Assembly (NCBI GenBank): GCA_003833135.1
Contig: QZLH01000563.1
Location: 1-22,607 of the forward strand
Direction: 5' to 3'
DNA from: Oehlia diaphana
Taxonomy: Eukaryota > Glomeromycota > Glomeromycetes > Glomerales > Glomeraceae
DNA: 22,607 nucleotides
This document shows, one piece after another, positions 1-9,260 of this stretch. Below the pieces are notes generated by a model. The model ran no database searches. It was not told where the DNA came from and worked only from the letters and a program-made list of their open reading frames with translations. A program made the position numbers and the translations under genes. Position 1 is the stretch's first letter; the number at the start of each line of letters is the position of its first letter.

Positions 1-89
1 CTGCAATACAAATAGTAAATTCAGTGACCAAATCGTATAAATTTCGTGATAAAATCAGTGATCAAATCATGTAAATTCCATATGAATTC

Positions 90-215
90 CGTGCAAATTC
101 CGTATCCAAACCATATTTTTAGAGATACGGAATTGTGCATTTTTCCGTATCCTATTATGATACGTTATTTCTAAGGAAAAAAAATCGTATAAAAACTTTA
201 TAAAAAACGTATCCA
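90..215. repeat. cluster of CCGTATCC-type short repeats in both orientations
   Basis: The 8-mer core CGTATCC or its complement GGATACG (or GATACGG/GATACG) recurs at about 96, 126, 149, 158 and 208, in both orientations, with AT-rich spacers. Motif clusters like this are common in the subterminal zones of small DNA transposons, so this may be the end of an element that continues left of the window. No partner end is visible and the identity is not established. Confidence 0.35.
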
Positions 216-712
216 ATTTTTTTATAGGGATTTAATTGATTATAATTTTCAATCGTATGATTCATTATGATTCATAATAATAAAGCGGCACTAATATGTT
301 ACACGGCATAGTAAACTGCACGTGTTACTAATAATTAGGGGGTAAGTGGATTGATTAATTGAGTAACATAAGATCACATAATTACTCAGTCTACGTTTAC
401 TTAAGATTTGAACTTACGTTACTCTCCTTATATATAGTACTGATATTTGCCTTACGTCCCAATTATAATATTTTAATTGTTTAATGTATACAAATAAGAA
501 GCTATTATTATCACTATATTATTTAATTTTCTCCTAATTCCAATAACTCTTTCTTTAAAGATAACCTTTCTTTTAGAATCTTATTTCTCTCAAAGGGATC
601 TAAGGAAACTAAGGAAAAGAACTTATTTGATTGTATACTTTTCATGAGGAAATGTTTTTGAAAAGAATTGTGGCCTTCATCAGTTAAATATGGGAAAACA
701 TCTACCTTAAAT
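216..712. other. AT-rich intergenic stretch, nothing recognised
   Basis: Both strands are full of stop codons in all frames. I see no splice-consistent exons, RNA gene or clear repeat. A G-run followed by ordinary sequence near 337-350 has no recognisable role. Confidence 0.5.
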
Positions 713-1108
713 TAGTGTTGCGATCCGTTGATCCGTTAATCCGTCAATCTCTTCCTCTTTACAATACATTTTGACCAAATAAAGCATGTTCTGGGAAGAG
801 AAGAGATATTTTTGCAAAATTACTTTTAATAATTACGCGGATTATCCGATTCGAACCCATCCGGATTGGATCTGGGTGGATACGAATGATTCGTCCTACT
901 ATTTCTTTATATAAATCCGGAGCTATAAGTTTGATTAGTACTATTTTATAGTAACGAATCCATTCAGATGGTTATCCGGATCATCTGTTATTTACGGATC
1001 GGTCATCCAGATTTTTATATTGAAATTCATTCGGATGGTCATCTGGATCATCCATTTATTTACGGACCGGATTAAACGGATGACGAATCCATCTGGATCG
1101 TAACACTA
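713..1108. mobile_element. non-autonomous inverted-repeat element (MITE-like) rich in GGATCC/ATCCG motifs
   Basis: The left end TAGTGTTGCGATCC (713-726) is matched at the right end by GGATCGTAACACTA (1095-1108). Reverse complemented, this differs from the left end at one of 14 positions. Both subterminal zones are packed with ATCCG, GGATCATC and GGATGG motifs, as expected of transposase-binding arrays. No coding capacity is visible. If TA is counted as target duplication the element is Tc1/mariner-like. If TA belongs to the inverted repeat, an 8-bp hAT-type duplication is expected, but the flanks match at only about 4 of 8 positions. The superfamily is therefore open. Confidence 0.6.
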
Positions 1109-2160
1109 GCCCAAAATCCTTCAATTTTAGGTCTTTTTTTGCTTGGGAAATTTTCGAGTTCAGATAAGTAAAATAAAGAATAGGCGTACTTTCTATAATT
1201 TGAATAAAAGTTAAAAGATAATTAGTAGATAATTCATATGTGTGTCAAAGTTTTATTATTTCTTTTAAAATTTTCTGGCATTAAGAAAAATAATAATTCT
1301 TTTTTATATGTGAAAGATCTTTGCTGTGAACTCATTTTTTGTTATAAAGAAATAAATAAAGTGAAGTGATTGAGCGTCTTCCATAGATTGTAGATCATTG
1401 AGGAAAAAAGGTGTCTTTGTTAATCATCAAAATAAGAAATCCCTCCGAAACTCTTTGAAACTTTTTGACCAATCAGATCACATCGGTCTATCGAAGTGTT
1501 TGAGAACGCCCAAAATCGATAGTTTTTGAATTTAGCTGGTTCGGAACCGCTCTGTTTGGAACTTCCCCACTCTATGTACTGATGGGTGGGAGGTTTTAAA
1601 GGTTTGGGGAAAAATTAAAGTCTTTTCCGAACATTTTTCTTGTAATTCATTACTTCTAATAAAACTTGATCATTTCTTACTCAATAATTATAATAAAATA
1701 TAATTTTCACGACGTTTTGAACGCGTTTATTTTGCTATGACGTGTTACGCTATCATAGATGATGAAATGTATTCAATTTTTACTACGTGGAATCATCATT
1801 TTTTTAATAGATATTTGTTATTTTGTTTTAAAGGATAAATAATAACTTACATCTATAATAATTATAATTTTAAAGAGAATATTATTAAAATTTGGAAACT
1901 TATATGTAGTAGAGGGAGGCTACGCCATTTCACAAAGTTTTTTGGGTTTTTATTTTTCGTATTGAATCGAAATTTTCTAATGTTTGATTGGATAAACTTA
2001 TTATTAAACATCCAGTTGAAATTTTATGTAAAATAACTTACTAAAATGACAAAAGTGAAGGTTTCCGCAGTTTATTTTTCATATTTGAGCCATAGTAATG
2101 AAATTTTTTTTTTTAACCAATTATACAACGTTTTTATAGATTACGTAGTAGCGAACACAC
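1109..2160. other. AT-rich intergenic stretch
   Basis: No reading frame, splice pattern or RNA gene could be supported. A less AT-rich island at about 1430-1620 contains a CCAAT-type box (GACCAATCAGA near 1467) and could be old promoter sequence, but no gene follows it in either direction that I can recognise. Confidence 0.45.
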
Positions 2161-2161
2161 C

Positions 2162-2320
2162 CAATTCGTTAGATAAAGATAAAAGTACGTTCGTCACATA
2201 AGATAAAAATAAGTGTTCTTATTATTTAGTTCATCAAATAAGATGAAAGTACGTTATTCTTTATTAATTGGGTAATTTTTAACTTCGTCAAATAATATGA
2301 AAGTAACTCGTCAAATAAGG
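2162..2320 (+). repeat. degenerate direct repeats of a TCAAATAAGATGAAAGTA-type unit
   Basis: Variants of GTCAAATAAGATGAAAGTA occur about five times (near 2170, 2195, 2232, 2287 and 2309), separated by AT-rich spacers and in the same orientation. The array stops just before the fold-back element that starts at 2329. It has the look of a decayed minisatellite or of repeated protein-binding sites. No function can be assigned. Confidence 0.45.
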
Positions 2321-2328
2321 TTAATTTC

Positions 2329-4002
2329 TACGGTGTACCGTTTGGACCAAAAGTGACAAAATTATGAAAATCGAAATTTCGAAATTCTGAAATTTTGAAA
2401 TTTCGGATTTTGAAATTTTTGATTTTTGAAATTTCCTTTTATGTGAAATTCCCTTTTATGGTAACAATCTATATTACACAAATTTCCAAAATGAGAATTT
2501 TGTGTTATGGAATTTCCTGTTTTGGAAATTTGTGTAACATCGATCACCACCATAAAAGGGAATTTCACATAAAAGGAAATTCGTAAAAGGAAATTTCAAA
2601 ATTTCAAAATTTCAAAATTTCAATTTTCAAAATTTCAGTTTTCAAAATTTCAAAATTCGATTTTCACATTTTCAATTTTTTGAAATTTGAAATTTCCAAA
2701 AAAGGCAATTTCGTCCAAAAATAAATGATCAGTCATCAAATTCATGATCTAACATTCTTAGGTTGGATCACAATTTGATTGACCCAAATCATCCAATTGA
2801 CCAAAATTTTTTATTTAGCAACTTAATAAAAAAATATTTTTCTTATAACCATTTTAATCAAAAAATATGAAAATGGTTTTTAGAAAAACTTTTTCTTTTT
2901 TTATAAAAAAATGTCATGAATCTTTTAATTCTATCAAAAAAAATTGTGCAATAAAAAAACACTTTGCGAAAGTGTTATAAAATTCCGAACGGTTCCATAT
3001 TTCAGTTTTTTTCTGATTGGTTGGAATCCATTTTGCGTAATAAATCGCCATCTAGTGATCGTAAAAAGACGATTAATAGCTCGTTGGAATCCTCTCATCG
3101 AGGCGGTTCGAATGGTATCAAAAACATCTTTCTAGCATTGTTAGATGGCGAGTTAATATTTGGAAAATTGGCATAATTAACTCTTAATCTATCGATGCTA
3201 GAAAGATGTTTTTGATACCATTCGAACCGCCTCGATGAGAGGATTCCAATGAGCTATTAATCGTCTTTTTACGATCACTAGATGGCGATTTATTGCGCAA
3301 AATGGATTCCAACCAATCAGAAAAAAACTGAAATATGGAACCGTTTGGCTTTAGTTTTTAACAATATATTTAATAAAGAAAACACGTTTTGCATTGTTTT
3401 CAACAATTTTAATGAAAAATACTTTCACAACACTTTTTTAATAGTTTTTAATAAATAACAAATTTTCTATTAAATTACTTATTAAAAAATATTTTCATAA
3501 CAAACTGCCAAACATAAACATTTTACAAAATTTTTATTAAAGTGTAAAAACATTTTTTGAATTACTTTAATAATATTAGTCAATGACCTGACCTAAGGCT
3601 GGGTCATGAATTTAGATGAAATTGCCTTTTTTGGAAATTTCAAATTTCAAAAAATTGAAAATGTGAAAATCGAATTTTGAAATTTTGAAAACTGAAATTT
3701 TGAAAATTGAAATTTTGAAATTTTGAAATTTTAAAATTTCCTTTTACGAATTTCCTTTTATGTGAAATTCCCTTTTATGGTGGTGATCGACGTTACACAA
3801 ATTTCCAAAACAGGAAATTCCGTAACACAAAATTCTCATTTTTGGAAATTTGTGTAACGTAGATCGTTACCATAAAAGGAAATTTCACATAAAAGGAAAT
3901 TTCAAAAATCAAAAATTTCAAAATCTGAAATTTCAAAAATTCAGAATTTCGAAATTTCAATTTTCATAATTTTGTCACTTTTGGTCCAAACGGTACACCG
4001 TA
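2329..4002. mobile_element. 1.67-kb fold-back (long inverted repeat) transposable element
   Basis: The sequence starting TACGGTGTACCGTTTGGACC at 2329 is repeated in reverse complement ending at 4002 (GGTCCAAACGGTACACCGTA). Pairing continues inward for about 390 nt on each side (2329 to ~2720 with ~3610 to 4002), through long runs of AAATTTC/GAAATTT motifs. The middle then carries AT-rich, weakly matching arms and a second near-perfect hairpin at 2988-3345. No transposase is encoded. Terminal TA on both sides may be a TA target duplication; no longer duplication is convincing. The open frames inside are by-products of the palindrome, except for the coding-like trace described for the core. Confidence 0.75.
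2988..3345. repeat. near-perfect 151-nt hairpin core with coding-like arms
   Basis: The left arm 2988-3138 and right arm 3195-3345 are reverse complements of equal length with only two mismatches that I can find, around a 56-nt loop. Read outward to loop, each arm has an open frame containing [23 protein letters not shown] and SHRGGSNG. The left-arm frame is open from about 2964 to 3176. Both mismatches (CGT/CGC, TCG/TCA) are synonymous in that frame, and the loop end of the right arm continues LASID. A transcript across the core would fold into long double-stranded RNA. I do not recognise the peptide. It probably descends from a duplicated gene or transposon fragment, but it is not a credible present-day gene. 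Confidence 0.8.
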
Positions 4003-5423
4003 TTTTCTTTCTAAAATACAATATATACAGTATATGTATATTTATTTTACAAATGTTCATTTATTAATTTTATTTATTTTTTCAAAAACTTGCAAATTCA
4101 AATAGTAATACTTTGTTTAGTGAATGTTTCACCAGTAAGTAATGAGATTTTGTGACGTGGAAAAAGAATCGTCAAGATGTACAGTTTCGATTTTTTTTTT
4201 TTTTTTATATAATTTTTATAATATATACTAACAACATTAAATAAAATATTAATCACATAACTTTCAGACCGATTCTCACGTAAGTCACGTGCAGATACGG
4301 TTACTTATCCACCGCCCCTATACACGATTCGTAACTCCAAGTCCAGACAGTGATGCGGCCAACATATAACGGATTGTGACCACAGTTATGGCAAACCCGT
4401 GTGAAACCCATTGTGCCGTTAATGTTATTAATGCCGTAACATTTACTGTAACTAATGACTATAAATAGTCTAAATAGATAGCATAAAATAGCTTAATAGT
4501 ATACATGGCTTAACAATATAAATTTTTTAAATCTCTCCGAATTTGTTATAAAAATTTAAAGTTTTCATACTGATTTAAAATAACTTCTTTGAATATAAAT
4601 TTCATGGAACATTAATTTTAATAGTAATTAAGGAGAAATGAATTTACTTTTAATCAAATAAGTTGTTGTAGCAGTTATCATTCATTTTGAATACGGAATC
4701 CCTTTAAATTTCGTTTTACATCAAATCGTATTTTTAAATGAATCACTACTTAGACCTGTGTATATAATGTAATTTCCATTCATTACTAAATAGTTTTTTT
4801 TTTAAAAAAGTGAGCTTTTGCATCTGCAATTTTGGTTTGACACGAATAAAAGAAATTTTGCAAGAATTGCAATCACATCAATAATATCTGTTAATATTAC
4901 TGTATGTACAAAAACCCGAGTATCTTGAGAAGTAAATAGTATGAATGTTTTATATTAATTATTTTTGACTTTTTTTAATTATTTATTAACCTTTATTTTA
5001 TTCGATGCTAGTATATTATATTTGAAATATTTGAAGTATCCCTGCCTCATACGAATACTGCTAATATCTAAAATATTTTTACCTACAATTTGCATATTAA
5101 ACTTTCCTATCATAAACTTTTTATAACGCAATAATTTATAATTATCTGTAAAACAAATTTTCATTTAACGTATCAAAATAGCTTATTAATTAATCTTGCC
5201 AATATTTTATTAATAATAGAGATTAATTTACTATTTTAATAAACTTTTTCGATAGAAATATGGTTATAATATAACATTAATAAATATAAATAAATGATGA
5301 TAAACAATAAATAAAGTAAATAAATTCATAATAATAATTTTAACATAAATACTGTATAGTAATAATCTTAAAAATCTTGAATATTAAAACTCGAAATTTT
5401 GAATTTTTTTAAATTCGAAAGAA
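4003..5423. other. intergenic stretch 3' of the kinase gene
   Basis: This is AT-rich throughout except for a GC-richer island at about 4260-4450, which contains two CACGT-core sites and a TATAAATAG box near 4462. That island could be an old promoter, but no gene starts after it. A 61-codon minus-strand frame at 4979-5164 lies in very AT-rich DNA and matches nothing I know. I regard it as chance. Confidence 0.45.
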
Positions 5424-7728
5424 TTAAATATCAAAATTAAGTTCACTGGTAATATAATCTACATAGTAAAATAGATTTTAATAAAATAAAAATTAGTATT
5501 ACAAATATTATTAATTGCTTACCAATGTCTTCAGATTTCGTATTACAATTAATATCAAATTCGAGTTCTTGTGTTAAGTAATCTACAAAAAAAAAATCAA
5601 ATTTTGTTTAGATACATATTATGAAAAAATATTATGTGTGCATTTACCATCATTATGTTCTTCACAATATTTAAGTTTTTTATGGATTTTATCTAAAACA
5701 ATATGAATTAGTTATATTATAATTAAATTAATTGATAAAATACTTAATTTAATACCTTTATTATTATTATTATTCTCAATCAAATTACTATTAAATTTTC
5801 TTTTGTCTTAATTAATAAATTATATTAATACGATTTAAATCTAAACTGTTAAAGTACGGCATATATAAATAACATAATTTTATTACCAAGTCCTGAAGCA
5901 GCATTTTGGCTTTTTAATCTTAGACTTTTTGTAAAGTTGGCAGATTTTATCATTGTACTTAATGGTCTACTTTTATAGATAGCGCCTGCATTATTTGTTG
6001 TTACAGGTCCGATATCTGGTGAACTTATGATTTTTGTTTGGTTATCGTGTTCTTTGTATTCACACAAATTACCAGGATAGCAAAATTCTTTCAAAACATC
6101 ACTAGCACTTGGTCTTTCATTTGGATCAGAATGCCAACATTTTTGCATTAATTCAATATAACCTTCAGGTGCATTTGTGACAATTGGAGGTCGAAGACCA
6201 TCACATATTTCAATAATAAGTTCTGTATCATGGTTTCTATCCCAGAATGGTCTTCTACCTGTCATTAATTCCCACATAATCATACCAAAACTATATATAT
6301 CTGATGCTTTAGTATATTTTTGTCCTTGAAAAACTTCTGGAGCAACATACGGAATGATTCCATAAACCTCATTATTATCATCTGATGTTTCAATTGCAGA
6401 TTTACTTATTCCAAAATCGCCTGTGACTGCAGTTGCACTAGAGTCAGCTTTTGTTTCTATATTAAAAATATTTCCACTATGATAATCTTGATGGATAACA
6501 CCTTCATCGTGTAGCATATTAAGTCCTCTTATTATGTCTTTTAATTTAATTAATTTAGTTATCCAACTAATATTAAAAAAATCTTTTGAAATATAATGTG
6601 TTAGATCTCCTGATTTGTAATAACTTGTAATTATCATAAAATTTTGTGTGTTGGGATTTTGAGTGATTCCAAAATATCGATTAGTGTAATTATGACCATC
6701 ATAAGAAAAAGTATGTTTTAAAATAAAATTATAAAATATTTTAAGCTAAATAAGAAGTTTGTTAGCTAAGCCACTTATTTAGTATATGTAAATAGCATGT
6801 AATACTGTACCTCATTTAACTCTTTAGATTCAATATCTTTAGAATTATTAAGTTCTTTGAGAGCAACTGTTTTTCTACCTTTACGATTAAACTCTTTTTT
6901 TTCATGATTTCATTTATTAATTAATGGACCATCAATCCAAGTAGCTTTATAAATTTTACTAAATCCTCCTTCAGCGACAAATTTTATATTCTTAAACCTT
7001 TCATATGGAACAAATTCCAAATTCACTAATTTTTTACGTTTATAATTGTCACTATTACTTAGTATACTTATTATAAAATCATCAATAACTTTATTTCCAC
7101 TTAGAGTAACTGTTGCTTCTTTATGATATGGATGACGAATCACATGCATTTCATTCGCAAACTTTTCTTCTTTATTATATTTAAGACATTTTTTAATCTC
7201 GGGTTTAAGCGTGTTCTGTGTTGGATAATTTAAAGATGTTAGTTCCTTAGTTTGGTCAATTGGTGGATAGCTCAAAGACGTATTATTTGATAAGTCAATT
7301 GATGGATGACTTAAAGATGTGTTGTCTGATGGTGAATTTAAAGATGTGCCAGATGATAAATCAATTGATGAATTATTTGAGGTAGAATAATTCATTTGTG
7401 GATGACTCAGATCATTTAATAAGTCAATTTGTGGATTGTCATTTGATAAGTCAGTTGGTAGATAACCTAAAGATGTGTAATCTGACAGGTCATTACTTAA
7501 AGATGTATTATCTGATAAATTGATTTGTTGATAATTGTAATCCAGTAAGTTAACAGGTAAATAATTCATAGATGAGTTATTTGATAAATCAATTAAAGAA
7601 TATGTATAATATGTATAATTCATTGGTTGTAGATCAATTTGGGAATAACTTAAAGATGTGTAATTCGATAAGTCAATTGATGGATGACTTACAGATGTGT
7701 CATTTGACGGGTCGATAAATTGATCCAT
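5424..7728 (-). CDS. TKL-type protein kinase with Asn/Ser-rich repeat N-terminus, six exons, one in-frame TGA
   Basis: Reading GT..AG introns on the minus strand gives exons 7728-6811, 6745-5887, 5806-5756, 5692-5648, 5582-5523 and 5458-5424. Together they make 1968 nt, 655 residues plus TAA. Every junction keeps frame: the first intron is phase 0, the other four phase 1. Residues 1-175 are low-complexity repeats. The kinase domain spans about 245-520: Gly loop AEGGFSKIYKA (252-262), VALK lysine 291, catalytic HQD 391-393 with Asn398, DFG 416-418, APE 441-443, and W-specific subdomain motifs DIYSFGMIMWEL and CWHSDPNERP. HQD replaces HRD, so the enzyme is of the non-RD kind. The family phosphorylates Ser/Thr/Tyr in signalling; this member's substrate is unknown. 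Codon 273 (6912-6910) is TGA where relatives usually have Trp, just after the Gly loop. Unless it is an error, polymorphic or read through, it would stop translation before the active site. No other damage is seen. Product class is sure; activity is doubtful. Confidence 0.88.
7250..7725 (-). repeat. degenerate tandem repeats encoding the kinase N-terminus
   Basis: Within the first kinase exon a unit of roughly 12-14 codons, consensus near IDLSNNTSLSYPP, recurs about a dozen times with substitutions and length changes. On the plus strand it appears as repeated GATAAGTCAATTGATGGATG and TTAAAGATGT blocks. The repeats encode a disordered, Asn/Ser/Asp-rich tail upstream of the kinase domain. Such arrays expand and shrink by slippage, so repeat number may vary between strains. 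Confidence 0.75.
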
Positions 7729-7781
7729 AATTTAAAATTTATTCTTTACTGGCACTCTAAAAACTACCATAATATAAATAC

Positions 7782-7789
7782 ATTTTATA
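7782..7789 (-). promoter_or_regulatory. candidate TATA box of the kinase gene
   Basis: On the minus strand TATAAAAT lies about 54 bp upstream of the kinase start codon at 7728, in an AT-rich leader. Position and sequence fit a core promoter. AT-rich background makes chance matches frequent, so this is only a candidate. Confidence 0.4.
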
Positions 7790-9260
7790 GTTACACTAAT
7801 TTGTTTGTCGAAAATTTTTAATCGTATCCTTTTAAAGAAACGATCAGCTTAAAGAAAATTCTTTGACCGGAGTTTACGAATATAAAAGTATAAATAACAA
7901 CCCTTACAAAAATAAGGTTCTATTATAACATTCTCTATGGAATATTTATTTATTACTAGTTTGTATTTCCGATAATGGAAAAGTTATAATCAATAATAAT
8001 TAGCCAAAGTCTTGGCATTTATTGGATAATACGTTAGATATTTACTGTTTTTGGTTTTTTTCAAGGATGATAAATTAAATGCCGATCATCCCAAGTTTCA
8101 AGGAATACAGTCTTTCGACAGATCTGCATCTAAATTAAGACCTTGAATTATGTAACATGAAAACCCTGTGTCCTGTGATATGTCTGCGCTTAGTCTATTC
8201 CGTTTTTGTTATAGTTTGATTGTCTGTCGAGGAATTTTTTTTCCGGGTTTTTCCAGTTGCTTTTTTTAAAAAAATTTTTTGTTTTTGTTCTCTTTAAACT
8301 CGATTTTTTTTTAGAAATATTTTATCTCTTTCTTCTGGTTCTTTTGAGACTGTTTTTTAATTAAATTTTTTTTTCCTTTCATGGTTTTTTAAACCGGATT
8401 TTTATTTCTTTTTTTACTGCAATAATACGCATTGGACCTATTAGAATCTTCCAATTCTTCCAATTCCAAAATTCCCAATGCCAATGAATTTTTTATTGGA
8501 AGCTTCCAATGCACATCACTGCCCTTTAGGTTTTGGACCAGTGATCGGATTGGTGAACACCATTTTTTTTTTTTATAAAAATTTTTTCAAACTGAAAAAA
8601 AAAAAAAAAAATTTCAATATTTATTTTTATAATCATTTTTTTATTTTTTTTTCGGTTCAAGTCGAAAAATAAATCTTTTTTAATTAGTTTTTTCATTTAT
8701 TATTATTGATATACATTTTGTTGAATAACTCCAATAAAAATAGAAAACTATTTTTGCTACTATTTTTTTATTGTTCATTTTTTATTGCTAATTTTTTTTT
8801 TGTTGTCTCTATTCTCTAACATGAGTTACAGTAAATTTTAATTATATAATGATAAAACAAAATATTTAAAAGAAAGACGAGCCTGTAACAGAAAAAGGGA
8901 TATGGCCTAAGTATAAATTTTGTAGAGCAACATATTATTATAAATTAAGCTGTTGCAACGTAACAGGCTACAGCTAGTAATAGTTTAAATCTTGATTTGC
9001 ATTTATTTGTAATGAGGTTTATTTTAGAATAATAATAATATTATCAGTGTAATTCTGTGAGGGTTTTAGGTCATAATTATTTTGGTTTGGTTTTACTTTT
9101 AAGTATTTTTTCACCAAAATAATTTTTTGGCAACGTTATAAGTTTTACATATTATAACGAAATATTTTATAATTTTATCTTTTACAAACAGACCATTACA
9201 TATTTAGCATCATAGGACTAAAATAATAACGTGGATTAAACAACTATCAAAAATAGGCAT
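7790..9260. other. intergenic region between divergent kinase gene and USP-like relic
   Basis: No coding frame is supported. The stretch holds pyrimidine-rich tracts on the plus strand (about 8220-8420), long T and A homopolymers (8563-8600), the TTCCAAT cluster listed separately, and a weak inverted pair AGCCTGT/ACAGGCT at about 8880 and 8966. A 64-codon plus-strand frame at 8478-8672 runs through homopolymers and is not a gene. Confidence 0.45.
8445..8545. repeat. TTCCAAT/ATTGGAA motif cluster with a 16-bp palindrome
   Basis: CTTCCAAT or close variants occur about six times in 70 bp, partly inverted, including the perfect palindrome ATTGGAAGCTTCCAAT at 8495-8510. It is followed by GCACATCACTGCCC, and a GGACCAGTGATCGGATTGG stretch at about 8535. 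Dense subterminal motifs beside a possible terminal repeat suggest one end of a small hAT-like element. The other end was not found, so it is either a solo end or too decayed to see. Confidence 0.35.

Noticed and set aside
2362..2586. Overlapping 60-70-codon frames on both strands at the left outer arm of the fold-back element
   Set aside because: They mirror each other and are made of the repeated AAATTTC/GAAATTT motifs; palindromic low-complexity sequence explains them.
4979..5164. 61-codon minus-strand frame downstream of the kinase
   Set aside because: Very AT-rich, no homologous motif, and the kinase already has a well-formed last exon; possible introns could not be phased to it.
5849..5886. 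Read-through of kinase exon 2 into GNKIMLFIYAVL before a stop
   Set aside because: This is intron sequence: a GT donor at 5886-5885 joins in frame to three further mini-exons and a terminal exon with conserved tail motifs.
8478..8672. 64-codon plus-strand frame
   Set aside because: Mostly translated T and A homopolymers (Phe and Lys runs); no coding signature.
8881..8973. Small inverted-repeat element with AGCCTGT/ACAGGCT ends
   Set aside because: Only 7 bp pair and no target duplication or subterminal structure is visible; chance is likely.
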